Counted from the stretch's first letter, positions 1 to 12,660 are shown. The stretch is 64,000 nucleotides of DNA from Metaphire vulgaris (GCA_018105865.1 CM030867.1:6248369-6312368); one strand, 5' to 3'. Program-made: numbers and translations. Notes: generated by a model not told the origin, from the sequence alone.

Positions 1-837
1 GGGTAGAGCATCTTCAGTAATAGCATTTGACTCAAAATTCAATTTACATTTGATCCTTTTTTTATCAGAGTTATTTCACGTGAGTTAATAACTCATTTTC
101 AGCAAGATCAAAGACTTTATTTGATTCGATTCGCTCAAGTTTTCCTTGTCATCCAGATGATTGTATCACAAGATATCATTGAATCCATTGCATAGAATGG
201 CATTTGCCACCAACAAGTTTGTTGTTTCAGATGCATGAAACCAGAACATTTTCTTTTGTGGCAAAGAGTATTAGAATGAAACCCCATATCTCTTCTCTTG
301 AGACGCTGAGGCCACGACTACACTTCTGGCTTCCATAGTGGTTTGCTGTCATGTCAATCAGTCGATGTTGGATGATTGTTTGAAATTTCTTGACAGCAGT
401 TTAGTCTCTGATGACCATTTGGAAAATCTTTTCTCTTTTGTCATTTCCTCTGCTTGATTTGCTTTTCCCTCTGGCTTGTTGCACCTTACAGTGACTGCCA
501 ATTTTCATTGTTGTTACGCTTTCCTTCTAGGACTTACGAGTATCACAGACCTTGAGGATTGAGACGCACTCTCAGAAATGTCAGGAATTGCTTTTGTGCT
601 ATCGTCTTTTTTTGTCCCACCAAGTTCTTTGCAAGTAGTGACTGTCCTGACTGTAACTATAGTTGATAGCAGTAATATAAAATACATGAATGAATTCTGA
701 AAATGAATGGTACTATTCAGTGCATGTGGGAGAGTGGTATGATATGGGTTAGCATTTACCTTTGTTTATTGTTAGTGTTCAAATATTGCAGAAAGAAATT
801 TTTGGGCTTGGATTTTTTATTGTTTCCAACTTGTAAG
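1..837. other. No gene recognised
   Basis: No convincing exon, RNA gene or complete mobile element is visible. The stretch may be the 5' flank or an intron of the plus-strand gene whose first visible exon begins at 1806. Confidence 0.4.
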
Positions 838-839
838 TA

Positions 840-1025
840 CAGTGGATCCCGCTTAATCGCATACCGCTTAATTGCATAACCCGCATAATCGCATAACAAC
901 ATAAAAACCCGAACCAGTGTTTTGTGCATACAATTAATTATCAGACGTCCCGGCTATTCGCATAGCCCAGTTAATCGCATAAGCAAGGCTTGCACGGCAC
1001 CTATGCAATTAAGCGGGTTTCACTG
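840..1025. mobile_element. Pogo/Tigger-like MITE
   Basis: A 186-bp element with inverted ends CAGTGGATCCCGCTTAAT and, read inward from the other side, CAGTGAAACCCGCTTAAT. TA dinucleotides flank it at 838-839 and 1026-1027. The end sequence and TA duplication are of the Tc1/mariner-superfamily pogo/Tigger type. The inside is a set of degenerate repeats of the same 'CGCATAA' words and has no coding capacity, so it is a non-autonomous copy. Confidence 0.75.
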
Positions 1026-1805
1026 TACATACAAATGTCTGTAATACATCACAAGCCAAGTGCTAAATTTTTACTAAACAGACTAAACAGGGGGTAGGAA
1101 ATATAAATGTTTAACATTTGTCTAGCATAGTACGGTAGTCAAATAATTACATAACAGTCAAATAAGTAATTACCGGTAGTCAAAATTATAATAAAATATA
1201 AGTAATTAGTAACTAGACATTTGATTTCATGTCATAATAAAATACCAAGAAAAGAAATCAGTTATGAGAGATTTGCTTTATCATCAACAGAGAGTCTGCA
1301 TTTTATTCTGGAAAAGCTTAAAAAAGTGATTTGGTTTAACAAGATTCCAGTACAATTGAAACCTTTTAAAGTGTCTGTGTGGTTTGTAATAGCATTCCAA
1401 GCAATACTTGGAAAGAAGCAGCCTGTCAAAACTGATCATCCATTGAAATCACAGGTTAGACTGAATGCCATTGTTTTTGCTGTTTACTCAGCAGTTGTAC
1501 TGTGAAGGAATGAAATATAGATTGATCTCTTGAAATTTTATACTGCAGAATGATAGGACAGAGAACTTAATGATTAGCCGTGAGTTTCAGTGAATTTTAA
1601 AATGCTGTTCAGGTTTGTTATACAGCATTTCCATTTTAAAAATTATTTATTTTGTGACTGGCCATTTTTGGTTTGTTAATTTTATGTGGTTTTGCATCAT
1701 GTATTTGTTTTGATGTTGTACATTTTTTAATATTCTGTTTTATAAATGTGAAAGCAGTTGCTCTGAGCAGTGAATTGTTTGACAATGAGTTGATTAACGT
1801 TACAG

Positions 1806-1907
1806 GACACGCCAAAGAAGCCACCCAGGAAGCGGATGCCACAGAGTGTCCTCGTTAAAAGTGGAGTTGTCCTTGACAAACCAGAGAACACTCACTCATT
1901 ATCATCG

Positions 1908-1946
<39 letters not shown>

Positions 1947-1947
1947 G
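1806..1947 (+). CDS. Exon a of unidentified Ser/Pro-rich gene
   Basis: The acceptor is GTTACAG|GAC and the donor is TCATCAG|GTAATG, so the exon ends in phase 1. It encodes a Lys/Arg/Pro-rich start and then a poly-Ser tract made by the TCA microsatellite, which runs right up to the donor site. Confidence 0.55.
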
Positions 1948-4124
1948 GTAATGTCAGGCTAAGTGATGTCATCACATCCCAGTTCTAATGCCATCCATTT
2001 GTTAGTAAATTCCTCTTTTGGTGCTAAGCTTTCATCATGGACAAGTCTCAAATCTCATTATTTTTTTTATTGGTTTGAATAAGAATAGCCGAGATGATTT
2101 GTGTGAATATGAATTGTGAAAGTATGCGTTGTAAAAACAGCTTTCGCATTTGCTAAAAGTTAGATAACGTGAAAATATTGTTGAAAATTTGGCTAATGAC
2201 CTCAAAATATAAGTTTAGGTTACTAATATTCTTGATATTTAAAAAGCTTTTACTTCACATTCTTCTTCATTTTAATTTATCAAAATAAAATTAATTTATG
2301 CAAGAATATTTAGCATGTGTCGAATTTTGTACTGTAATGTAGCAGAATATTTATATAGCGCCTCTTCTGAAGAATCACACACAAGTGCTTTCACTGAGAT
2401 TACTGCATGTTAATAAAAAGATGAGTGTTAAGTTGTTTCAAAAAGAGGGTAATAAAATCAGCAGTTGCTGAATTATTTACACTGGGGTCAATAGCATTCC
2501 AGAGGATAGGACCAACTGACTCAAAACCTTGTTCAAGAATAAGGAGGTTTGTGCTTGGGGCACACTGAGGAGACCATGGATTGTAGACCAAAGACATGGC
2601 CAATCGGGGATAGAACTAAGAGGATGGAATAGCTTTGACAGATATGATTTAGCAGCACTGATAAGAGAGAGTGCAACCGCTCTCAACACACAAAACTTAA
2701 CTTGGACAAGGTAAGGCTGCCAATGTAGAACATATAGTCACTACTGTGATCACGTCTTGTGATACCAGCATTCACCCTGGATGCTAAACGAAGAACGATC
2801 TGGAGTTTACCGAGTCGCACCAATGGAAGACCAGCAGAAAGTGAACCCCAGTAGTCAAGTTTCACATAGAGACTTTCATTTGGAGATACTTGAAACATTC
2901 GATCAGTTTATTTCTGGTGTTGTGCTTTCAAAATGCAAGATATGATGTATCTTATCTGACAGCTGACAGAAACAATGCTGACGCGTCAAATCCAAAGCAA
3001 ACAGAGAACCTGATGAGCAGTTGCGGTCAAATGACAACCAGTGTGAAAAGTGAGGCCGATTGTTCGTCAGGGTTAAGGAGAACCGCTATGACCTGTGTTG
3101 GTGAAGAAATGTCGAATGATTCACACGAACCAAAGAAGCCTGCAAATGGTACATGTATGTGCAGACTGTTTGTACTTATAAATGCATTTAAATGATGTTG
3201 TAACCACATTTAGTACTAATGGAATATCCTGAGACCTAAATCAGGTCTGGTATGTTGTAGTACAAGAGCTAAATATGAACTGTTTTTTCTTAATTTTTGC
3301 ATGTAAGTAATTTTGTTTCAGAGTCATTTGATATGCAAGTCAGTCTTGTCTTGTTTACTAGTACATTATTATTAATTTTGTTCAAGTCGATATATAATGA
3401 ATCATTTCTTTGTTTGTGGTGTTAACTTTTGAATGTGATTGTTTATGTTGGTTTTGTTATGATAGTATAAACAATATTTTTATATGCATTGATTTTAAAA
3501 TTTTGCTTAGATCGATTGCCTTTAAATACGAGGTTGTCACCGTTGAATCTGAATGGTAGCCGACCTTTGTCTTGTCGTGACTTTCCAATGCGACCTTTGA
3601 ATAACAGGCAACCGTCCACTCCCGAACACCCTCCACCCTCTCCAATGACGGCATTACTTGGAATTCGGGAAAAACTTCTTCCCAAGGTTTGTAACTTTTC
3701 ATTTATCTCCAATTTCATGAATAATTTCTTATCATTTAGTCTTCAGCATGTAAGGTATGTTGTAGTTTTGAGGCTGTTATTATTGTTGTCTTTAGCCATG
3801 TATGGAACATTCCACACTGAAAATGGTCAAATCGAGATTTATTGATTTCCAGACGCATTATGCAATCGTTCACTATAGAGCAACACTACCTACAGCAGCA
3901 GCATAAGATTTGATTGACCTTTTCTGCTGTAGGAACGAAGACATTCCGATGAGATGAAAACAGTCGGGGAGACAGACTATCTTGCTTCCGTTATGACTCA
4001 TTCCACAGCAGCACATTCTGGTGATGATGACGGTGCTGTAGTTCCAGTGTCTGCATCCCGTATTTCATCAGAAGGCTGTAGTGCAACGGCCATCGCTAGT
4101 AAGAATCTATGTCATGGACTGTAG
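1806..4124 (+). CDS. Unidentified Ser/Pro-rich protein, 3' part of gene
   Basis: Four exons (1806-1947, 2963-3148, 3511-3686, 3933-4098 or 4124) join in one frame through phases 1, 1 and 0, each with AG acceptor and GT donor. The product is hydrophilic. It starts with a basic KKPPRKR stretch, then a poly-Ser run encoded by (TCA)n, a Pro-rich segment (STPEHPPPSPMTALLGI) and an acidic DDDG patch. The last exon either reads through to a TAG at 4122-4124 (tail ending CHGL) or splices at A|GTAAGA after 4098. I recognise no domain and no family. The 5' exons lie left of 1806 or outside the window. Frame continuity, not homology, is why I call it real. Confidence 0.6.
1896..1947 (+). repeat. (TCA)n microsatellite, coding poly-Ser
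   Basis: A near-perfect TCA/ATC trinucleotide run. It lies in frame in a coding exon and ends at the splice donor. Confidence 0.8.
2340..2900 (-). mobile_element. LINE 3' fragment (CR1/L2-like RT C-terminus)
   Basis: Minus-strand reading frames, broken by frameshifts, give the usual C-terminal tail of CR1/L2-type reverse transcriptases: 'AGLPLVRLGKLQ', then 'VGPILWNAIDPSV', then a 'LKQLNTHLF' ending. These match the family pattern (LDYCNSLLxGLP, RLWNSLP, LKTHLF). The copy is decayed and sits in an intron of the surrounding plus-strand gene. Confidence 0.65.
2963..3148 (+). CDS. Exon b of unidentified Ser/Pro-rich gene
   Basis: The acceptor is TATCTGACAG|CT and the donor is GCAAATG|GTACAT, phase 1 in and phase 1 out. 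It encodes a polar Asn/Ser/Glu-rich segment containing SVKSEADCSSG. Confidence 0.5.
3511..3686 (+). CDS. Exon c of unidentified Ser/Pro-rich gene
   Basis: The acceptor is TTTGCTTAG|AT and the donor is CCCAAG|GTTTGT, phase 1 in and phase 0 out. It encodes the Pro-rich block with PSTPEHPPPSPMTALLGI, the most distinctive piece of the protein. Confidence 0.6.
3933..4124 (+). CDS. Exon d of unidentified Ser/Pro-rich gene
   Basis: The acceptor is TTTCTGCTGTAG|GAA, phase 0. It encodes ERRHSDEMK, then an acidic and Ser-rich stretch. It may end at the TAG at 4122-4124, or splice at A|GTAAGA after 4098. If it splices, no downstream exon was recognised. Confidence 0.5.
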   Translation, partial: ERRHSDEMKTVGETDYLASVMTHSTAAHSGDDDGAVVPVSASRISSEGCSATAIASKNLCHGL

Positions 4125-4829
4125 AAAGAGACTTTGCCTGCTTAGAGTATGCATTGAAAACTTAATTCTACAACTGGAAAAACCTCCTTATTTTGTTTAT
4201 GTACAATTTATTTTAAAAATTTCTTATGGGGAAAGGCTCTTGCAGAGAGGGTTTGTGAACCCTTACTCTGTAACTCAACTCTTCTATGTTGCTTTCCAAA
4301 TAGCTGAACACTTTCTGCCATAGATGTGCAGGAAAAGATTTTATATTTGCAGTTACTTATTCTTTGCATGGTCTTCATATCTTAATAGGCAGCATTATCT
4401 TGAGCACAACTATACAGGGATTATAATATGTATCTGCAGTCTTTCTCGCTTCCAATAATAGTTGTAAAATGATATTCACCTTCAGCTGTTTTGTTAAAAT
4501 CATCTTACAAATTTTTTTCTTGAATTTTTAACTTAATATTAACACTTTTGCAATGACACTGCATTTTGCCAGTTGTGGCCATTCTGTAATGAAGTAAAAC
4601 AAATGAAATTTCTGTACCTCAGCAATACTGTGTTGTCATGCAGGATATGTGTCTATGTCCCTGCCATTGTATTTTCTTGTAAAGTGATTCCCAAGTTTTA
4701 TGTACTGCAACAGAAGAGTTAAAACTGTTTGGATTTAGATTAGAAAAGAAATTTTTATACATATTTTAAAATTATATTTGTAAGGATTGTGACAGTTATG
4801 ACTGGAATAATACTATTGTGAAATCAATC

Positions 4830-5690
4830 AATCAAATTTTATTTCTCAAGATTATACAGGTTAAACATACAAAATTAAATCATTTTCTTACTATGTAACA
4901 AAAAGAACATGATAATATGTAAAAAAAATATATAATTCGTTTGAGAAATGAGTTGGCCAAAGGGTATAAAACCCGTAAGACGGTCAACCTATTTGGTTTA
5001 GTGATTTATAAGTGACAGTACTAATTATAGAATTCCAGAAATTGAAGGTAAGAGTGTCTTGAGTTGTATTTATCTAAGGCACGGTATAAATAATAATACA
5101 GAAAAGTATAGAAGCATAATAAATGGTTAAGAGAATCTTAAGGATTTTAAATCAGCTAAGGTAGTTGATTCATTACTAAGTTACAAGTTGACTGAGACTT
5201 GGTTATTGAAAAGGAAGCTTTTTAAAGAATTTTTAAAATGAAAGAAATTGTTAATAATTCTCAGTTCAATGGGCAGGTTATTCCATAGTCTAGGTCCTGA
5301 AAACTTTGTAGTAAATTTTCTCTTATTTGTTGAGGGATAGGGAAGAAAGAGATTGTTAAAACTTCTGAGATTTATTTCAGATAAATTAATTTTCATTACA
5401 AATAAGTTTAAGTTTTGAAGAGAATTAGGGAGGAGTTTATAGTTATATTTATATACAAAAATAAAAGTATGAAATTTGTAGACTTTCGATATTTAAAATT
5501 TTATAGGTTATGAATAATTTAGCTGTGTTCACATAGTCATGGTCATTGAATAATAATCTTATAGCTTTATTTTGAATAATTTGGATTTTGTTTACGTTTG
5601 ATTTATAGTTATTACCCCAGATTTGTATACAGTAAGTTAGGTAGGATTGTAAAAATAAGAATAATAATCAGTTTAAATGACTTGTTTATA
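4830..5690 (-). mobile_element. LINE 3' fragment (CR1-like RT C-terminus)
   Basis: The minus strand encodes 'LTYCIQIWGNNYKSNVNK' and then 'IQNKAIRLLF', followed after a break by 'GPRLWNNLPIELR' and 'LKSFLFN'. This is the conserved order at the C-terminus of CR1-type reverse transcriptases. The 3' end, near 4830, is a run of TCAATCAATC-like sequence on the plus strand. The copy is truncated at its 5' side and carries stops. Confidence 0.7.
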
Positions 5691-6849
5691 ATGTAAAAGG
5701 TTCAGATATTTTTTATTGCTTTTCAAAGGCTTCATGAAGAGCTCACTGTCTGACAACTAGATCAAATCTCAGATTCTGGACAATGTTTACAATCTGGGCG
5801 CATTATTTGATGTGTCCATTGACTCAGAACCAGAAAAGAATTGCTCTTATCATCACAGACAATAATTTCTGAAGCCAGGCCAAAGATTCTTCAGGGCTTT
5901 TGTGCTAACCGACCACCATCACAGTATGTTGAATGAAATTTGTTGCCAAAAATCATAGGAAAGTCAGGACTCTTCCTGTGGAAGAAAATTTCTGAAGCCA
6001 AAAGCGGTCACTTGATGCATCGAATTTCAATTTGATCGGTTTTTCTTTTGACATTCTTTGTTGCATCTTAAATTTATTAATATATTTTTGTTGGGCACAG
6101 ATTCTATCTGTTCTGTGCTACTTTCTGCAAATGTTGACACTGGTTCTTGGAATCCACGTACTGCACAAGTGCCTGTTTGTTTTGAAATTTTAAGAATTTC
6201 TGTGATATGCATGTAATTTATGAACCTAAATTGTTGGATCATGATTTTCTATCTGTGGTGCTGCTAAGTGGTTTGAATGGTCCAATTATATCAGTTATGA
6301 TAGTGTGCACATTTGTAAGAGATTTTGCTGTGCATTTTAAAGTTAAGTTTGAATTTGGTGGCATAATTTGAGTGGACAAATTTTTGGATAGTGAAAGATT
6401 TTTTAATGTTATGCCCTTCAATAACAATTGGACCATTTACATGTTCCTGTCATTCTGGCAGACAGAAAATGCATTTCTGGTGATAGTAAGGCTAATGATG
6501 ATTATATGCTCAAGATGTTGCAGACTGCCTAAACCTTCATTTCTATTTATGTGGCAACTACAATACATTCCTCAAACTTCGGCACAATATTTCTAAGTTT
6601 TCCAATTTTATAATTTTATATTAAACTTATGCGTGTTTTGATGTGATCCTTTATTCAACTGGAATGATTAAGTGTTGTTAAATCTCAATGCAGTGCAGCG
6701 CTAATGACTTTGTCTATTGTTTTTTATTCATTTTTAAGTGCTTTTGATGTTTTGATGTATCAAAGTACTATCTTCATATTAATGTGGTGATATATTTGCT
6801 ACAACTGAGACATGGTCCGGTATTATGTATAGTATATGGAATTATCACA
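5691..6849. other. No gene recognised
   Basis: AT-rich sequence. The short open frames on both strands lack splice-supported continuity or recognisable motifs. Confidence 0.4.
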
Positions 6850-6853
6850 TTAA

Positions 6854-7748
6854 CCCTCTCACTGCTAAGGGGGTGGTTGCCACCATTTTGATTTTTTTCC
6901 AAATTTTTCACAGACACCTGATGAGGTATTTCAAGTGCTTATAAGTTTTCTGCAAGGGGTTCATTTAAACACATTTTGACATATGTTATGACCTTTTCAC
7001 TGCAGGGGTTACTAAGTTATGACCATATTACCAAAGTTACCTGGGTGTGGATACCACCTATGAATTTTCCCTAATTGCTTGTTCATCTTTATTATAATCA
7101 AGTATGTAAATCTAGCTCTAGCTTTAGGATAGCAGAACATCCAGTAGATGTAATTTTGGACATTCTAAGTGCGGAAACAAAGCCACAATCCCCTTTTGAA
7201 CTAAGAACTTCAATTTCTACATATAAATTCTCAATGCAAAACAGTGACAGACTTCCAGGCCTGTCATAATATAATGCCGGCAAAGTATCTGTATGATATA
7301 AATGCTGTGCAAAGATCCTGCAGACAGCTTTCAAAGCATGTATTATGTGCAAGAGTTGCTGGACAGTGCCCAATGTCGAATGAGATGCAGTTGACATAAC
7401 TTATCAATTTCGTGACATTTGACGGTATATACTGTACAGTTATTAGTACATAACTTTGGTTGTTTGAAATATGAGTATAGTTGTAAGAAAACTAGTCGAT
7501 TGTCATTATATTACGGATGCGGAAATCATTACCGGTAATTCTCAATAGGGTGGTTATGTTTGGCAGTTAATAACTTGTACTGCTTGAATAAATTCAGCAA
7601 CATGAAACACCAGTTTTGTAGAGTTTTGAATGCAGAATCCAACGAATTATAACAAAATACAATGTTCAGAGGCTGGGCCAAAACAGATGGTATAGTAACC
7701 ACCCTCCTTAGCAGAAAGTATTGTGAAAAAAGCTTCACAGTTTGAGGG
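6854..7748. mobile_element. PiggyBac-like non-autonomous element
   Basis: TTAA occurs on both sides (6850-6853 and 7749-7752), and the ends are CCCTCTCACTGCTAAGG and, read inward from the right, CCCTCAAACTGTGAAG. The word CTGCTAAGG, followed by GGTGGTT, recurs inverted near the right end. TTAA duplications and CCC...GGG ends are the piggyBac signature. No transposase frame is present. Confidence 0.6.
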
Positions 7749-7864
7749 TTAAATAATGCATTTGGTGTGTTAAATTTGGTCAAGATTTAAGATATTTGAG
7801 TATGCAACTGTATAGTAATTGTTACTTTTTGTTTTATTTCCTGTTCATCTATAATTTCCCAAGT

Positions 7865-9095
7865 CCCCAAGTTCTTCGCCATTTCAATTTATTTTCCATT
7901 GTGTGTTACTATTGACCTTTCTCCAACTTTCTTTGTAATTGGCATTAATTTTGTTTTATTAGTGTTTATTTTAAGTCCAAATTTCCACACTCAGTTATTA
8001 AGGCCAATGTTAATAATCCTACAATCCTTGAGCAGCATTCTGTTAATAAATTCTGTTAATATATCATCAGCATATTCTGCATCATCTATATTTCCTAGCC
8101 TTAGAGATGTTCCCAACACACTTGTATTTTCAATCCGTCTCATGATGTAATCTAATATAATGTTGAAGAGTATTGGTGATAGGATACATCCTTGTCTATA
8201 TCTTGTTTTGATTTTGAACCACTCAGTTTCTTCTCTGCCAATTCTGTTATATGCTAAAACTGTGCTGTATAAATTTTTAATTAGCTTGATTATTTTGGCA
8301 TGAATGTCATATTTCGCCAGGAGTTTCTATGTTCCTTCTCTCCAGAAAGAGTCAATAAGCTAGGGTAAAATCGATGAAGTACATGACCAAATCTTCATTG
8401 AATTCTATTTTTTCTCTCAATGAGTTGTCGAAGGACAAAGATTTGGTCAGAGCATCCTCTTAGAAGAAGAACTTCATTTACTTGGGAGGTGAATTGGAAG
8501 CAGAATGCGGTTCGAATTTGGAGATTTCAGCAGTGGCAGGATCTACTTGCAACTGGCTACGTACCAACATTTTCAAAAGTCATGACAGTGAGATGAAAAA
8601 AGAATAAGAATTCTCAACACTTGTGTAATACCAATACTAATTATGGATGTGAATCTTGGACCATAAAACAGAATTTGAGAAAAAAATAATAGCAACAGAA
8701 AATAAATGGCTTAGAAGAATAATGATTGAATACAAAGAACATACAACAAATGAAGAAGTTAGAGAGAACTCTGCAACAGAGCATCATTGAAGAAAGAGAA
8801 AGAGAAGAATGAAATGGACTGGACACTTACTCAGAATGGAAGCCATAAGAAACCCAAAACAAATTTTCAGCTACAAACCAGAGGGGAGAAGATCTAAAGG
8901 AAGACCAAAAGACGATGGTAGGACAGATTGGAAGAGGAACTGAATATGGCAGGACTGAATCTCAATGGAAAAACGGACGGAAGACACCAAATGACATTAG
9001 AATAAATAGCAAAGGACAGAGAACTTTGAAGCTTTGGAGAGATATCATGGAGAAGTCGATAGCTGGACACAACTGGAGGACGAAGACCTGACCTG
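7865..9095. mobile_element. LINE (RTE-like) copy with internal inversion
   Basis: Between 8465 and about 7865 the minus strand encodes a reverse transcriptase core: 'GCSDQIFVLRQLIE', 'YRQGCILSPILFNIIL' and 'AEYADDIL', with scattered stops. From about 8461 to 9095 the plus strand encodes the following part of the same protein: 'FIYLGGELEAE', 'MKWTGHLLRME' and 'EGRRSKGRPK'. The two halves are contiguous in the protein but head away from each other in the DNA, as in a 5'-inverted LINE insertion. Neither half is intact. Confidence 0.75.
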
Positions 9096-11914
9096 ATTTA
9101 TAATTTTTTTATTTTACAAATGTTTCCCTGGCAATACTCTTGCATTTTTTTAACACTAAAAAATAATATGGAAAGATTTTCTTGCTTGAGAATTATTTTA
9201 AAACTTTTGAAATTAAAATTAAGGTAATTTAAACTTAGATTTTTAATCTTGAGACTGATCACAATTAAAATTTTCCATCACTCTGCAGCCTAACAATGGC
9301 TGTTACGACAACATTCATCTTTGAATTCGATGGCAAGTGTTCTATGAAATTTTGACAATGTCCATGTTTAAAAATCTTGCGCCATTTTTATTTTAATAGA
9401 AGTTTAAAGGGAGAAATATTTTAAGGAAGATTCCGGGGTTGAGTTTTTGGTTTAATGATATTTTGTGAAGATGTTTCTCTGTATGATACTGTATTATTGT
9501 TGGAGCCTCTCTTGTCCGTATTTGTAGTGTTACTTGCATTAATTTGGATTAAGAATGTGGTTTGCTGAGTAACTGCAGTAAGTTGAAACTACCGGTAATT
9601 ATTTCATTATGAGCAGTTATAATTTTTGAATTATGAAACATTTTAATTTGTAAAAATTAATGCTTTTCTTTTTATACTCTGTTGCTGTCTTTCTAGCTTG
9701 TCCTTAATTTTTCATGAAACAATTTCTTGACGTCTATGATTAAGTGCTATTTATTACAATAAATTGAATTTTAATATGCTTCAAAGTGACATCTAAACAC
9801 TGCAAATTAATAATTTAGCAGTAGTATTCTAAAAGTTATCAGAGTGATCTTTGAAAACTTGCATCTACCTGGGATTGACTGCTTCCACTGACATGAATTG
9901 CTGTCATCAGTAACAGAGAGGAGACTTTATTACGGTAGCTTGTTGGTACAGGTCTATGATTAAACATTCTGTTTGATAAAATGTTTTTCTAGATGGCGAA
10001 TAATAAGAAATATGCCAAAATTCACAAATTTAGGGCATCTTTAACATTTTCTTTCAACTTTAGAAAAGGATGGATGCTATGAAAAAGCAAGAGTTGCTCT
10101 CTTTTAGCTTGTCCTTAATTTTTCTGGAAACTTTTTCTTGATTATTTCTCAATGGAAGGTTTAATTAAAAAGGAACCTAAAACTGCCAGAGCAGTATACT
10201 GTATTAAGATCTTCCTTTTCTTCAGTAGACAATTTATATATTGCTTTATTAATATTAAACTATTAAAATATTAAACATCCTAAAGCCATAAACCATATTA
10301 TCTACGAGTCTAGTTGCATGTGGATATTGTGTGTCCAATCACCAGAACAGACGTTCTACAAAATGAGCCACCAAGACAGATCTATTTTGGAGATACCAAA
10401 CCCTTGCACAATATGCAGGAAATGCTCCGTTTAGAGTTCTCTTTGCTAATTTTAAGATGGTTATGTTTAAAACTTCCACTTTGAATTTTGTGCTTAATAT
10501 GTAATTTTTGAATTGAAGTTACTTTTAAATATGATGAGATTCAAAATTTGTTAGGTTTACTTTTACGTTGTGTTTGCTTATTGTGCTTCACTGTGTTTAG
10601 GTTGATTTAAGGCTTCAAAATGGTAATCAGTTTAAGTTTCTTTCTGGATTTACATTGGACATGAGACAGTGTCCGAGATAAAAGAAACAGTTGCTATCAT
10701 CATGCAGGACGTTGCGAGCCGTTCTGCCGCCCTGAGGCACCTTATCCAGTGCCACCCCTTTCAATAGTATTGTTTTACATTTTTTATTTCATTAATGTTA
10801 GTGTAAGTTATGCACTGGCGCTCGGAGCAAAACGTACTGATGGAGCCCTCAACATCCTGACAAACAAAAAAATGTTGACAACTATTTTGCCCGGTTGCCA
10901 CACAGATGGGACGGTCATTTAACTAAACGAAATAGATGACCCTTCTTACTAGTCAGGGTTTTTGGGATGTTGCTGAATTCAGCTTTCCCAATTTATAAAT
11001 ATATGTCCAAGTGAGAGAACACATCCTCCAAAAAAATTTGTTTCTCCCCCCACCGAGGCACTTGCCCCTGTCTATCATTCAGTTTCTTGTAAATTTCAGT
11101 CACTTTTTGCTGCATAATCTATCTTTCTGGTATGTCATTGCACACTGTTATGGGCTGACATTCCCTGATACATTGCATATTATCATATGTTAAGACTATG
11201 TTGTCATAAAAGTTTTCCTCTGCATTTTGTAAATGATGTACACTGTAGAACCTGTTTACATGGAATAGACTTTTTATTTATTCAATTCTTGCTTATTATT
11301 TGAATAAATTAAAGTCTAAATGCTGCATAAAATTGTAAAAATGTTTTTTCAACAGAAATGTTTATACGTTTTGTTATTTTACTTTGTGAACTCGTTTACA
11401 AAGAATTAATTGGAATCCCACATGATCTGTAAGATATTATAGTGCCTTATGTACAGTTTAATAAACATGAATGTAATGTACACTGTACATAATAAATCCT
11501 GTATATTAGTTGTGCATAATACAACATGCAAAACTATTTACCTTTTCAAGACATGGATTTCAATCATGTGTCATGGACTCATGTATGCCTGATATCAATA
11601 GAATAACTATTTTGCTAGCAAAATGTTGATTGATTTTGCTCAAGTATTATTAGTATTTTGTACAATTTGATATATTTTAATTTTGTTGGCTGTTTCCACC
11701 TTTTTCAGTTCAATAAATTAATAGATCACCATTATTTTATGCTATTATTTGGGGCAATTATTGAATAAACTTTTAGAACCATAGTCAGGTTTCTTCATTT
11801 CCTTCACTCTAATGAAGTTGCATTTTCTTTCTTTTAAAATGCAATAATCCTCCAAAGAAGTATTTACCAGTATTCTCTACTTGCATTCAGTAGACGCCTA
11901 CTGAAAGCAAGTAG
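9096..11914. other. Long stretch without a recognised gene
   Basis: AT-rich intergenic DNA between the converging left gene and the PHRF1/SCAF-like gene. I saw no exon with matching splice sites, no RNA gene and no element with clear ends. A GC-richer patch at 10700-10930 stands out but gives no readable family. Confidence 0.4.
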
Positions 11915-12115
11915 GGAATTTCTATCATCGCTGCTTACGCCCCAACAGACGTCGCAGAAGATGACTTAAAAGATTCATTCTACAACCAGCTATCCACTGC
12001 CCTTCATCCGCCCCTCCTTTTGATACCCTCACAGTACCTGCACTCTGTAACAGCATCCAACCTCAACTCTATAAAGGTCTTCCACAAAACAAATCACTCA
12101 GAAACACCCTAGGAA
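11915..12115 (+). mobile_element. LINE endonuclease fragment
   Basis: The plus strand reads 'IIAAYAPTDVAEDDLKDSFY', the AYAPT core of APE-type endonucleases in non-LTR retrotransposons, before stops intervene. Only a short decayed piece remains. It is interrupted by the MITE at 12116-12262. Confidence 0.65.
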
Positions 12116-12262
12116 CAGTGGTGTATTTACCATTGGGCCACGGCCTCCCCTTTGGTCTTGCTTGACAAGCCAAAAAAAAAGGTCGTCAACTTTTTCCAAA
12201 GTTGTAACTTGTCAGGTCGAAAGTGTCTGCCCCCCCTTACCAAAATTCTAAATACGCCACTG
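12116..12262. mobile_element. hAT-type MITE, 147 bp
   Basis: The ends are CAGTGGTGTATTTA and TAAATACGCCACTG. An exact 8-bp target duplication, CCTAGGAA, lies at 12108-12115 and 12263-12270. Inside is TTGACAAGCC-A(9)-GGTCGTCAAC, a copy of a module found in several other elements of this window. It interrupts LINE-derived DNA. Confidence 0.85.
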
Positions 12263-12270
12263 CCTAGGAA

Positions 12271-12660
12271 TCTGCTGTTACAAGCACATAACCAACTAAA
12301 ATGTCCTCTACCGCTCAGGATTACCACCTCTAGCCAAGACAATATTTGGTCGCTATCTATCTGGCCATGTCGCCCATTTAGGGGATAATATCCCTGCAAA
12401 TCAGATCCTTCACAGCCACTTACAGTAGATCTGTCATTAGGCAGCCTCCCAGACTCAACATGGAGGCATACTTGTGGTTGATTTGGGCATCCCTCTTGCC
12501 ACCATCTGGAAACAAGCCATCTTGTAAGGACATGGTTGGTATGTGACACTGCGACCCAGCTGGCTACCACGCACCTGATGAGGACGACTCCCCACATGGA
12601 CATACAACCATGGACTGTGTACAGATTATGGCCCATATGGGCGCCCACAGAAATTTTTCC
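12271..12660 (+). mobile_element. Decayed LINE 3' coding remnant
   Basis: The plus strand reads approximately 'TIFGRYLSGHVAHLGDN' and 'NQILHSHL', which resembles the 'RWLGHVARMGDNRIPKQ' region near the C-terminus of some LINE reverse transcriptases. Many stops and frame changes follow. The call rests on this weak resemblance alone. Confidence 0.4.

Noticed and set aside
12127..12648. 173-residue minus-strand open frame
   Set aside because: It spans a MITE and LINE remnants and is antisense to them; no protein family features.
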